From: Bifidobacterium oedipodis
Lineage (GTDB): Bacteria; Actinomycetota; Actinomycetes; Actinomycetales; Bifidobacteriaceae
Direction of reading: 5' to 3'
NCBI RefSeq assembly: GCF_012932425.1
Contig: NZ_JAAIII010000001.1
Span: 1-64,000, forward strand
DNA length: 64,000 nucleotides
Shown here one piece after another: positions 1 through 7,437 of this stretch (its first letter is position 1; every line of letters begins with the position of its first letter). The notes under the pieces are model-generated. The model was not told where the DNA came from, made no database searches, and saw only the letters and a list, made by a program, of their open reading frames with translations. The position numbers and the translations under genes are program-made.

Positions 1-608
1 CCGGCGCCCGTGGCGTTGTCGATCACCAGCACCCGCGGAACCATGCCGATATGCTCGAACACCACGGCGAGACCGTGGCACAGGCATTCCGCGGTCTCAC
101 CCGGCAGCGCCACCACGCAGCGCATGTCGGAGTAAGGGAACGAGACCGCCAGGAAATGCGTCACGACCTCCACGCCGGCCACCACGGCCCTGGCCTGGCC
201 GAAATCGGCCTGCGCGCACCCCGGCGCCCATTCCAGCTCCGCGAAGCCGTCCGATTCGTCCGCGTGCGCCACGCGCCAGCGGTGGACCCAACGCTGCACC
301 GAGGGATACTCGCCCGGGAAACCGCATTCCGCGACGAGCCTCTCATGCACGCGCACGGCCGTGTGCCGCTGCTTCACCGGCAGGCGCAGATCCGCGGTAA
401 GCCAGCCGTCCACGATGTCGGCCCAGCCCTGGTCCACCAGGGAGCGTCCCGTCCCCGATCCGCCGGATCGGGGCGAGTAGTCGTCCTTGTTGGCGTACTT
501 GACCACCGTGGTCCGGGACAAACCCAGCTCCCTGGCGATCCGCGAATGGTTCATGCCCTTCGCCTCCAATTGCCTGATAGTCTGTTGAACACGCATCGGT
601 GTCGTCAT
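1..608 (-). CDS. istA: IstA transposase of IS21 element A, N-terminal 202 codons
   Basis: This is the N-terminal part of an IS21-family transposase, the DDE recombinase that cuts and joins element ends with help from IstB. The frame opens at ATG 608 (MTTPMRVQQTI) behind a clear GGGAGGAAAGGA ribosome site and stays open to the window edge. Visible parts are an N-terminal helix-turn-helix (SRIARELGLSRTTVVKYAN, about residues 22-40), and two catalytic-core segments, QADFG (first Asp) and VLVIDNATGAG (second Asp). It differs from the istA at 777-1774 (LVCDNLKTGV at the same place), so these are two distinct elements. The remaining C-terminal half and its istB should lie to the left. Confidence 0.8.
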   Translation of the reverse strand, partial: MTTPMRVQQTIRQLEAKGMNHSRIARELGLSRTTVVKYANKDDYSPRSGGSGTGRSLVDQGWADIVDGWLTADLRLPVKQRHTAVRVHERLVAECGFPGEYPSVQRWVHRWRVAHADESDGFAELEWAPGCAQADFGQARAVVAGVEVVTHFLAVSFPYSDMRCVVALPGETAECLCHGLAVVFEHIGMVPRVLVIDNATGA

Positions 609-776
609 TCCTTTCCTCCCGAGAACCTCGAATGGTTGTTAGCACTCGGGAATCTACCAAGGAACCGGCATCGGTGCCCTCATCCGCATCCGACGCCATC
701 CGCCGACACCGTACAAAATGAACGCAGAAAGTGTTCACGAATCAGTGCAGACACCGACCAGCATTATTTGAACACA
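1..776 (-). mobile_element. IS21-family element A, partial (continues left of window)
   Basis: The minus strand carries the start of an IS21-type istA, and upstream of it (609-776) lies a non-coding end region with repeated TGTTCA-type motifs, as expected for the multiple terminal repeats of IS21 elements. The outer end is probably at 774-776, where the minus strand reads TGTTCAAATAATGC and coding sequence of a different istA resumes on the plus strand. The exact tip and target duplication cannot be fixed because the other end is outside the window. Confidence 0.7.
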
Positions 777-1774
777 GACAGTGGCTGCGCTGCCATATCG
801 CGATGTACGCTTGGTTCGGCGGATCCACGCCCCGTCTGGTGTGCGACAACCTCAAGACCGGCGTGATCAGACACCCGCGTGAGGGCGAGGTCGTATTGAA
901 CGACGCGTACCGGGCCATGGCCGAGCATTACTCCGCCGCCGTGCTGCCCGGACGGGTCAGGAAGCCGAAGGACAAGCCGTCCGCGGAGAACACCGTGTGG
1001 CACGCGACCATGGCGCTGATCGGCGCGATGCGCGACCGCGAATTCACGTCGTTGGACGAGTTGCGCACGGCGATACGCGCCTGGCTCAGGGAATACAACG
1101 CGCGCCCGTTCCAGAAACGCGACGGATCCCGGCTGTCGGTGTTCGAATCGGAGGAGAAGCCGCTGCTCATCGCGTTGCCGCCATTGCCGTACGAGGTGGC
1201 GGACTGGGTCTATGGCCGAAGGGTGCAGGCCAACTGCCACGTCTCCTACGCGCGCAACTGGTATTCCGCCCCGTACTCGCACGTCGGCTCCACGGTGGAC
1301 CTCAGGATCGGCGCGAACACGCTCGAAATCTGGCACAAGGGCGTCAGGCTCTGCACGCACCGCCTCCTGCCCGGCACCGCCTCCAACCGGTACTCGACGA
1401 ACGAGGCGGACCTTCCCGGCAAGACCATGTGGAGGCAATGGGACCGCGAACGCTGCGAGCGATGGGCGAACCGGATCGGCCCCGACTGCGCGACCGTGAT
1501 AGGCAGACTGTTCGCCATGGAACGCCTCGACGAGCAGGGCGTCGAACCCGCGCTGGCGGTCTTGCGCCTGTCGAAACGGTATTCCGCGCGACGTTTGGAG
1601 AAGGCGTGCGCATTGGCGTTGGGGTCGATCGCCTCCCCCAGACATTCGCATATCAGGCCGATCCTCGAATCCGGGCAGGACCTCACCGGTGAGATCCCCG
1701 ACGGAAGCGTCGGCGGTGCCGAGACCGGCGGCTGGGTGCGCGGCGGCGACTACTACGCGAACATGGGAAGGTGA
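777..1774 (+). pseudogene. istA: IstA transposase of element B, truncated at its 5' end
   Basis: An open frame continuous with an ATG at 731 encodes the C-terminal two thirds of an IS21 transposase. Homology-like sequence begins only around QWLRCHIAMYAWFGG (about 778), and the upstream codons read through the end of element A. The second catalytic Asp (RLVCDNLKTGV) and the catalytic Glu (KPSAENTV) are present, followed by the usual C-terminal DNA-binding region. The helix-turn-helix and the first Asp are missing, so the protein should be inactive as a transposase. The missing N-terminal part probably lies on the far side of element A, left of the window. Confidence 0.75.
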
Positions 1775-1780
1775 CGGGCA

Positions 1781-2533
1781 ATGATCATCGACACCGAGAC
1801 CAGACGCAAGCTGCGCGAGATGGACGCCCAGGACCTCCTCGCCGCGTTCGAACGCCTCGACGAACGGACCACCATGCCATTGAGCCACGCGGAGGTGGTC
1901 AGGATCGCGGTCGACAACGCGCACGCCACCCACATGGACGCCAAGATCCAACGGCTGGTCAAACGCGCCGGACTGCGCTACCCCCAGGCCGACCTGCGAA
2001 CCATCGACCTCATGGAGGAACGCGGACTCGACCGGGGCTCGATCGCCGGCCTCGACGCCGGCAACTACCTCGAACAACGGGTCAACATCGTGTTCCAGGG
2101 AGCCACCGGATCAGGCAAATCTCACCTATTATGCGCGTTGGCGAAATCCGCGTGCCGAGGAAGATACCGCGCGGCCTACATCCGCATGCCCGACCTCGCC
2201 GAACAAGTCCTGACGGCGGCGGGCAAGCCGGGCGGCGTGCCCAAGCTCGTGCGCAAATACGCCACCTACAACCTGCTCGCGATCGACGAATGGCTCGTCG
2301 ACAAACCCGACGAACCATTCAAACGCTTCCTCCTCGAACTCATGGAGCTGCGCTACGACACCGCCAGCACCGCGTTCGCCACCCAATTGGCGACCAAGGA
2401 ATGGCACAACCGGCTCGGCGGCGACACCATCGCCGACGCGATCCTCGACCGCATCGTGCACAACACGATATGGATCGACACCGGCGAATACAACATGAGA
2501 CAACGACACGGACAAACCACGCTCGACAACTAG
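1781..2533 (+). CDS. istB: IstB ATP-binding transposition helper of element B
   Basis: IstB is the AAA+ ATPase that assists IstA in target choice and strand transfer. The 250-residue protein has the full family length. The Walker A motif is GATGSGKSH (residues 107-115), and the Walker B region is in LLAIDEWLVDKP. It starts seven bases after the istA stop behind GGGAAGGTGACGGGCA, so the two are co-transcribed. The gene appears intact even though its istA is broken; it could act only with an IstA supplied by another copy. Confidence 0.88.
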   Translation: MIIDTETRRKLREMDAQDLLAAFERLDERTTMPLSHAEVVRIAVDNAHATHMDAKIQRLVKRAGLRYPQADLRTIDLMEERGLDRGSIAGLDAGNYLEQRVNIVFQGATGSGKSHLLCALAKSACRGRYRAAYIRMPDLAEQVLTAAGKPGGVPKLVRKYATYNLLAIDEWLVDKPDEPFKRFLLELMELRYDTASTAFATQLATKEWHNRLGGDTIADAILDRIVHNTIWIDTGEYNMRQRHGQTTLDN

Positions 2534-2540
2534 CCAAACA

Positions 2541-2573
2541 GGCCGGTGGCATCCAACCAATCCGCCACCGGCC
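2541..2573 (+). terminator. Hairpin after istB
   Basis: A perfect 10-bp inverted repeat (GGCCGGTGGC at 2541-2550, GCCACCGGCC at 2564-2573) with a 13-base loop starts 8 bases after the istB stop. No U-run follows, so it may act as a weak terminator or a 3' mRNA stabiliser. Confidence 0.45.
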
Positions 2574-2662
2574 TCCCCACACCATACCCCCGGCCTTCAA
2601 GCACAATAACCAGTGACCTCAAACGCTACAAATACTCAACCGAACTGGCAAGAATCGCGAGT

Positions 2663-3658
2663 CAAGCGTATCAAGAAGGGCAGATGCTAATTCCCAGCAT
2701 GTCCTCGAAGAACCACGTTTGCTTGTCAAGCGTATCAAGAAGGGCAGATGCTAATTCCCAGCATGTCCTCGAAGAACCACGTTTGCTTGTCAAGCGTATC
2801 AAGAAGGGCAGATGCTAATTCCCAGCTCGTGTATTGTGCCCAACCGCTCGTGGTCAAGCGTATCAAGAAGGGCAGATGCTAATTCCCAGCTTGTCCAACG
2901 TCAGACCATCGCCAGCATCAAGCGTATCAAGAAGGGCAGATGCTAATTCCCAGCATTAATGACGCCACGTGTGGCGCTTTCGCAAGCGTATCAAGAAGGG
3001 CAGATGCTAATTCCCAGCCTCTCCATACGTCTCGCTGCCGGTATGGCAAGCGTATCAAGAAGGGCAGATGCTAATTCCCAGCTGATGATTGGTCTCCTTG
3101 GTTTGGTTGGCAAGCGTATCAAGAAGGGCAGATGCTAATTCCCAGCGTCTCCCGTCAGTGGATGAATTGGACTCCAAGCGTATCAAGAAGGGCAGATGCT
3201 AATTCCCAGCGGTTCGCTGGCGATGCGGGTGAGCTGGGCAAGCGTATCAAGAAGGGCAGATGCTAATTCCCAGCCCATTTTTGGTTTTACTGCTTCTACG
3301 ATCAAGCGTATCAAGAAGGGCAGATGCTAATTCCCAGCGCATCGTCTTGCGAAGGACGCTTCTGGACAAGCGTATCAAGAAGGGCAGATGCTAATTCCCA
3401 GCCATAGTTCGTTGCTTCACGGACGATAAACAAGCGTATCAAGAAGGGCAGATGCTAATTCCCAGCCGGGCCTCGCGGATGGTGATTCGCGCCGCAAGCG
3501 TATCAAGAAGGGCAGATGCTAATTCCCAGCCGACAAAAGCGCGGTGACCGTCTGGGAGCAAGCGTATCAAGAAGGGCAGATGCTAATTCCCAGCTCCATG
3601 GTTTGTCCTTTCGGTTTGTTTCCAAGCGTATCAAGAAGGGCAGATGCTAATTCCCAGC
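2663..3658. CRISPR. CRISPR array, 16 intact 36-bp repeats, 15 spacers of 28 bp
   Basis: Sixteen identical 36-bp repeats begin at 2663, 2727, 2791 and then every 64 bases to 3623. Each starts CAAGCGTATCAAGAAGGG and ends GCTAATTCCCAGC. All 15 internal spacers are 28 bp. Spacers 1 and 2 (2699-2726 and 2763-2790) are identical; the others differ. Repeat form and length resemble those I recall for type II-C (Cas9) arrays of bifidobacteria, but no cas gene or tracrRNA anti-repeat was recognised in the window, so the type is an inference. Decayed repeats follow at the right end, which suggests that the right is the leader-distal, oldest end and that the leader is on the left, next to the IS21 element. 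Confidence 0.97.
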
Positions 3659-3687
3659 GTATTTGTAAGTATTTTGCAGCTAGGAAT

Positions 3688-3788
3688 CAAGCTTATCAAG
3701 AAGGACGGATACTAAATTAGTTCCCTACACCACGGCTAAGCATGTTCGCACTGTTGCAAGCTTATCAGGCGGATACTAATTCCCATTT
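3688..3788. repeat. Two decayed CRISPR repeats at the array's right end
   Basis: After a 29-bp spacer (3659-3687), a diverged repeat starts at 3688 (CAAGCTTATCAAGAAGGACG) with a changed second half. After about 30 more bases, a second one starts at 3757 (CAAGCTTATCAGGCGGATAC), shortened by an internal deletion but still ending in TAATTCCCA. Both carry CTT where the intact repeats carry CGT, so they share a history different from the homogeneous part of the array. Confidence 0.85.
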
Positions 3789-3888
3789 TCCAGCACTTCA
3801 TTGAGAGTGATGAGTTAGGTATGATGATTACGATGTCATGCAATGATTGCTGGTCTTTGACTCTAATGCTTTGCTGAGGTACTGAGAA

Positions 3889-4379
3889 GTGAGGGGTTTG
3901 TTGTTGTATTGTAATAGCTCTTATGAAGGGATTGTTCCTGCGTGCAATTCGGGTGATGACATGCATGCGTATCCTGAAGCTTATTTGGCTGACGTGGTGG
4001 AAAATCAGGGGGGAAGCTATTCGATTTTGTAGCGTTTGCGTTTCCGGACAAGGATACGGTCGATTTCATTAATGCTTATATGAACAGCAAAACTCGAAAG
4101 AGCATTGACCAAGCGCAGGCTTACGTCAATACCATGAGTGCTGAAGAATTATGGGAGTATTTCTGTAAAACCGAAGGATATGTATTACGTCCAGGCGAAG
4201 CGCTTGCGGGGTTTATACCTGACTGGATAGGTGAATTCTATGCATATTACCAGTGGTATTACAATATGCCGAGTGCACAGGTGATACATAAAGTCCCGGT
4301 AGATTTCCTTGAAAAAGCTTATCATGGTCTTCATGATCTAGAGCTTGAACTTGCAGTGCGAAAAGTAGGCTGTGAATGA
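3889..4379 (+). pseudogene. Frameshifted gene of unknown function next to the CRISPR array
   Basis: Two overlapping frames read as one protein. The first part, from about GTG 3889, includes YCNSSYEGIVPACNSGDD and PEAYLADVVENQG. The second continues KLFDFVAFAFPDKDTVDF and runs through ATG 4080 to the stop at 4379. The break falls in a run of six G at 4008-4013; seven G would restore one frame of about 164 residues. The downstream part, if started at ATG 4080, would give 99 residues without a recognisable ribosome site. The product looks soluble, acidic and rich in aromatic residues; I do not recognise the family. It is AT-richer than the flanking housekeeping genes. It could be a true pseudogene, a slipped tract, or a sequencing error in the G-run. 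Confidence 0.55.
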
Positions 4380-4444
4380 CAAAAATCGTGTGCTTCTATA
4401 ATCCCGATGAAGAGAATGATGTTTCGACAGGAACGATATCGGTC
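4376..4444 (+). pseudogene. Start of a coupled gene that runs into an inverted-repeat block
   Basis: An ATG overlaps the preceding stop by four bases (ATGA at 4376-4379), typical of translational coupling, and the first codons (MTKIVCFYNPDEENDVSTG) look protein-like and AT-rich. From 4445 the frame reads through repeat sequence to a stop at 4762, and both strands of the repeat give the same LPVTQI-type peptide, so the later codons are not a real protein. I read this as the 5' remnant of a gene interrupted by the repeat element. Low certainty. Confidence 0.3.
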
Positions 4445-4640
4445 CTATCTGCGTTACGGGTAGTGGATTCGAGACTTTGCAGACATCTATCTGCGTTACT
4501 GGTAGTGTCAATTCACGCATATGCTGAGTATGTTTGGCGGAATTTCAAGGCTCGTACTCCAGACAAAGCCGAAAGCACACTACCAGTAACGCAGATAGAT
4601 GTCCGCAAACACGTAAATCCACTACCCGTAATGCAGATAG
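4445..4640. repeat. 64-bp imperfect inverted repeat built of 19-bp motifs
   Basis: The arms are 4445-4508 and 4577-4640, separated by 68 bases. Each arm holds two copies of a 19-bp motif, CTACC(A/C)GTAA(C/T)GCAGATAG: reversed at 4445-4463 and 4487-4505, forward at 4580-4598 and 4622-4640. Spacing is 42 bases within each arm. Diverged pieces continue to the right: GCAGATAG at 4707-4714 and AGTCAACTACCA at 4654-4665 and 4729-4740. The block lies directly upstream of the acyl-CoA ligase. Confidence 0.8.
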
Positions 4641-4786
4641 CCTCCACAACATCAGTCAACTACCACGTAGGTGTCGGTCGAAGCCTGATCGTCGCCTATG
4701 GCGGAACGCAGATAGTCGCCATGGCATTAGTCAACTACCACCCGCTACCCCGACGTTTGTAGCAGCCGTGGAGTTACATAAGTAGT

Positions 4787-6655
4787 ATGACTGAAAACAT
4801 CGCCGATAAGGTCGTTAACGACACCCACGTCGTCAAGCAGTTCTCCAACGCCTTCAAGGAGCCTGTCGACGCCGACATCAACCTGTTTGATCTGCTTGAC
4901 CGCCGCGCCCAGCGCGATCCTGACGGCAACATGATCGAATACAAGGCCGCCGACGGCTCGTGGCAACCCTACAGTGCTCGGGAATTCCGCGACAAGGTGA
5001 TCGCGCTGGCCCGTGGCCTGATCGGACTTGGCGTTGGCAAGGGCGATTCGGTGGCCATCGTCTCGCGCACCCGCTGGGAGTGGACCGCGCTCGACATGGC
5101 GATCATGTCCATCGGCGCACTGACCGTGCCCGTTTACGAAACCAATTCCGCCGCCCAGGTCAGCTGGATTTTCAACGATGCCAAGGTCACACTCGCCATC
5201 GCCGAGGACGACGCGCAGCGCGACAAAATCGAATCCGTGCGCGATGAAGTGCCCGGACTGCGCAATGTGTTCGTTATCGAAGCCGGCGGTCTTAACGCCA
5301 TCACGGCCTATGGCGCAAGTGTGACCGAAACCGAATTCTGGGAATACAAGAACGCCTCCCACGGCGATGACCTGGCCACCATCGTCTACACCTCCGGCTC
5401 CACCGGCACACCCAAGGGCGTGGAATTAAGCCACGGCAACTTCGCCGCTCTCGTGCTCGGCGCCCTGCAATACATGCCGCGTGCGGGCGCTTGGCCCGAC
5501 CGCCGCCTGCTGCTGTTCCTGCCGCTGAGCCATGTATTCGCCCGCTTCATGGAATTCTTCAGCTTTGCCGGCACCATTTCGTTGGCATTGAGCTCCAATA
5601 TGAAGACCATGGTCAAGGATTTCGAAACCTTCGGCCCCACGCTGCTGCTTGCCGTGCCGCGCGTGTACGAAAAGGTCTATAACGCCGCTTCCCAGCGTGC
5701 AGGCTCCGGCATCGCGGGCAAGCTGTTCATGCGCGCCGCCGAAAACGCCCGCGCTTGGTCCAGGGCCGAGCAACACGGCGAGAAACTGCCCATCACCGGC
5801 CGCATCGCCCACGCCTTCTACGAGCAGGTGGTGTATAAGAAGATCCGCACCATTTTCGGGCCGAACGCCGATTTCGCCATCACCGGCGGCGCTCCCATGG
5901 ACGCGGAACTCTCGCACTTCTTCAACGGCATCGGCATGCCCGTGCTCGAAGGCTATGGCATGACTGAAACCTGCGGCCCGGTGTGCGTGAGCCTGCCGGA
6001 AGACAACCGTATCGGCACCATCGGCATGCCAATGTGCGGCGTGACCGCCGGCATCGCCGAGGACGGCGAACTGTTGGTCAAGGGCCCGCTGGTGTGCAAG
6101 GGCTACCACAACAATCCCGAGGTCACCGCCCAGCAGATCACCGATGGTTGGCTGCATACCGGTGATTTGGGCGATATCAGTGAGGATGGTTTCATCTCGA
6201 TCACTGGCCGCAAGAAGGACCTCATCATCACCGCCGGTGGCAAGAACGTGTCGCCGGGACTGCTGGAGGCTGCCGTCATGACCTCTCCGGTGGTTAACCA
6301 GTGCTTGGTGATCGGCGATAAGAAGCCGTTCGTGGCCGCACTGGTCACCTTGGACTTGGCCGACGCGAACGCCTGGTTGGAATCTCAGGGAGCCAAGCCG
6401 GAGCCTGATCTGAACGCTCTTGCCGGCAACGCCATCGTGCACGCTGAAGTGGAACGCGCGGTGAACGCCGCTAACGACAACGTTTCGCGCGCTGAATCCA
6501 TTCGTAAGTTCGAGATTCTGTCTGACGAATTCACCGAAGCCAACGGCATGCTGACGCCGAGTATGAAAACACGCCGCGCTCAGATTGTGCAGCATTACCG
6601 CGAGCTTATTGATACGGTGATTTACGTGCCGCTCAAGAAGCAGCAGAAGCAGTAG
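4787..6655 (+). CDS. fadD: Long-chain fatty-acid--CoA ligase (AMP-forming)
   Basis: It activates long-chain fatty acids to acyl-CoA via an acyl-adenylate; in bifidobacteria, which lack beta-oxidation, this most likely serves use of exogenous fatty acids for lipid synthesis (inference). The 622 residues match the family length. The adenylate-forming signature YTSGSTGTPKG is at residues 201-211, followed by EGYGMTETCGP, GWLHTGDLG and the C-terminal hinge GRKKDLIITAGGKNVSP with the late lysine-rich region. The nearest ribosome site is GGAG at 4769-4772, rather far from ATG 4787. The next gene, mtrA, starts 72 bases downstream, with a purine-rich gap. Confidence 0.9.
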   Translation: MTENIADKVVNDTHVVKQFSNAFKEPVDADINLFDLLDRRAQRDPDGNMIEYKAADGSWQPYSAREFRDKVIALARGLIGLGVGKGDSVAIVSRTRWEWTALDMAIMSIGALTVPVYETNSAAQVSWIFNDAKVTLAIAEDDAQRDKIESVRDEVPGLRNVFVIEAGGLNAITAYGASVTETEFWEYKNASHGDDLATIVYTSGSTGTPKGVELSHGNFAALVLGALQYMPRAGAWPDRRLLLFLPLSHVFARFMEFFSFAGTISLALSSNMKTMVKDFETFGPTLLLAVPRVYEKVYNAASQRAGSGIAGKLFMRAAENARAWSRAEQHGEKLPITGRIAHAFYEQVVYKKIRTIFGPNADFAITGGAPMDAELSHFFNGIGMPVLEGYGMTETCGPVCVSLPEDNRIGTIGMPMCGVTAGIAEDGELLVKGPLVCKGYHNNPEVTAQQITDGWLHTGDLGDISEDGFISITGRKKDLIITAGGKNVSPGLLEAAVMTSPVVNQCLVIGDKKPFVAALVTLDLADANAWLESQGAKPEPDLNALAGNAIVHAEVERAVNAANDNVSRAESIRKFEILSDEFTEANGMLTPSMKTRRAQIVQHYRELIDTVIYVPLKKQQKQ

Positions 6656-6727
6656 CGAGAGCAGCATCAGCAACAGAGGCGCTAGAATCAGCAGAAGTAG
6701 TAGAAGTGGTAAAGGAGAGAGCGCCCA

Positions 6728-7432
6728 ATGGCGACCATTTTCATAGTCGATGACGACCAAGCCATCGGCGAAATGCTGAGTCTGGTGCTGGAAAACGAAG
6801 GTTTCCAGACCGTCACCTGCATGGATGGCTTGCGTGCGGTGGAAATGTTTCCCATCGTCAAGCCCGATCTGATTCTGCTTGACGTGATGCTGCCCGGCCT
6901 CGACGGCACCGAAGTGGCCCGTCGCATTCGAGAGACCTCGAATGTGCCGATTATCATGCTCACCGCCAAGTCAGACACGCTTGATGTGGTGGCCGGCTTG
7001 GAGACCGGAGCCGACGACTATGTGCCCAAGCCGTTTAAGGTTGCTGAGCTGTTGGCCCGCATTCGTGCGCGATTCCGCGTGGCCGCCGCGCCATCCGATT
7101 CCAGTGACCCGGCGAGCGTTGCGGATCGCATCGAGCGCGGCCCCATTGTGATCGATCGCATCGAGCACACCGCCACCAAGAACGGTGCCGATCTGAACCT
7201 CACGCCAATGGAATTCGCACTGCTGTTCATGCTTGCTGCCTCCGCAGGCGAGGCCATCAGTCGGTCCGCATTGCTCAAAAGCGTGTGGGGGTATGAGAAT
7301 TCCGGTGACACTCGTTTGGTGAACGTGCATATTCAACGGTTGCGGGCCAAAGTTGAGGACGATCCGGAAAATCCGCAGATCGTCCAGACCGTGCGCGGCA
7401 TCGGATATAAGTTCGTCACGCCCAAAAACTGA
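6728..7432 (+). CDS. mtrA: Two-component response regulator MtrA (OmpR family)
   Basis: DNA-binding regulator of the actinobacterial MtrAB system, which controls cell-wall and division genes. Receiver domain residues 1-115 carry the acidic pair D8-D9, phospho-acceptor D52 (LLDVMLPG), T79 and K101 (VPKPFK). A winged-helix output domain fills residues about 140-234 and ends in RGIGYKFV. The start is set by AAAGGAGAG ten bases upstream. A TAGAAT hexamer at 6683-6688 could be its -10 box. Order mtrA-mtrB-lpqB with a five-base gap and a four-base overlap supports the assignment. Confidence 0.93.
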   Translation: MATIFIVDDDQAIGEMLSLVLENEGFQTVTCMDGLRAVEMFPIVKPDLILLDVMLPGLDGTEVARRIRETSNVPIIMLTAKSDTLDVVAGLETGADDYVPKPFKVAELLARIRARFRVAAAPSDSSDPASVADRIERGPIVIDRIEHTATKNGADLNLTPMEFALLFMLAASAGEAISRSALLKSVWGYENSGDTRLVNVHIQRLRAKVEDDPENPQIVQTVRGIGYKFVTPKN

Positions 7433-7437
7433 CGGCG

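Larger units (their letters stand above)
777..2640 (+). mobile_element. IS21-family element B, 5' part missing
   Basis: It comprises a 5'-truncated istA followed seven bases later by an intact istB, the standard IS21 order. The left part is replaced by element A. A hairpin with 10-bp arms follows istB. The right end could not be recognised; it must lie between 2574 and the first CRISPR repeat at 2663, so the end coordinate is approximate. Confidence 0.65.

Noticed and set aside
764..2077. Long minus-strand open frame (437 codons) opposite istA/istB
   Set aside because: It is the shadow of the IS21 genes, with Arg/Val/His-rich composition, no ribosome site and no family resemblance.
2546..2818. 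Open frame running through the first CRISPR repeats
   Set aside because: It consists of repeat sequence translated in one frame and has no ribosome site.
3789..3888. Possible tracrRNA anti-repeat near the array
   Set aside because: I looked for an extended complement of the repeat on both sides of the array and found only short chance matches such as GCTTAT.
4376..4762. 128-codon frame as a complete gene
   Set aside because: After about 20 codons it is made of inverted-repeat sequence that gives the same LPVTQI-type peptide on both strands.
5426..6760. 444-codon minus-strand frame opposite the acyl-CoA ligase
   Set aside because: Antisense shadow in high-G+C DNA; the plus-strand protein shows all family motifs.
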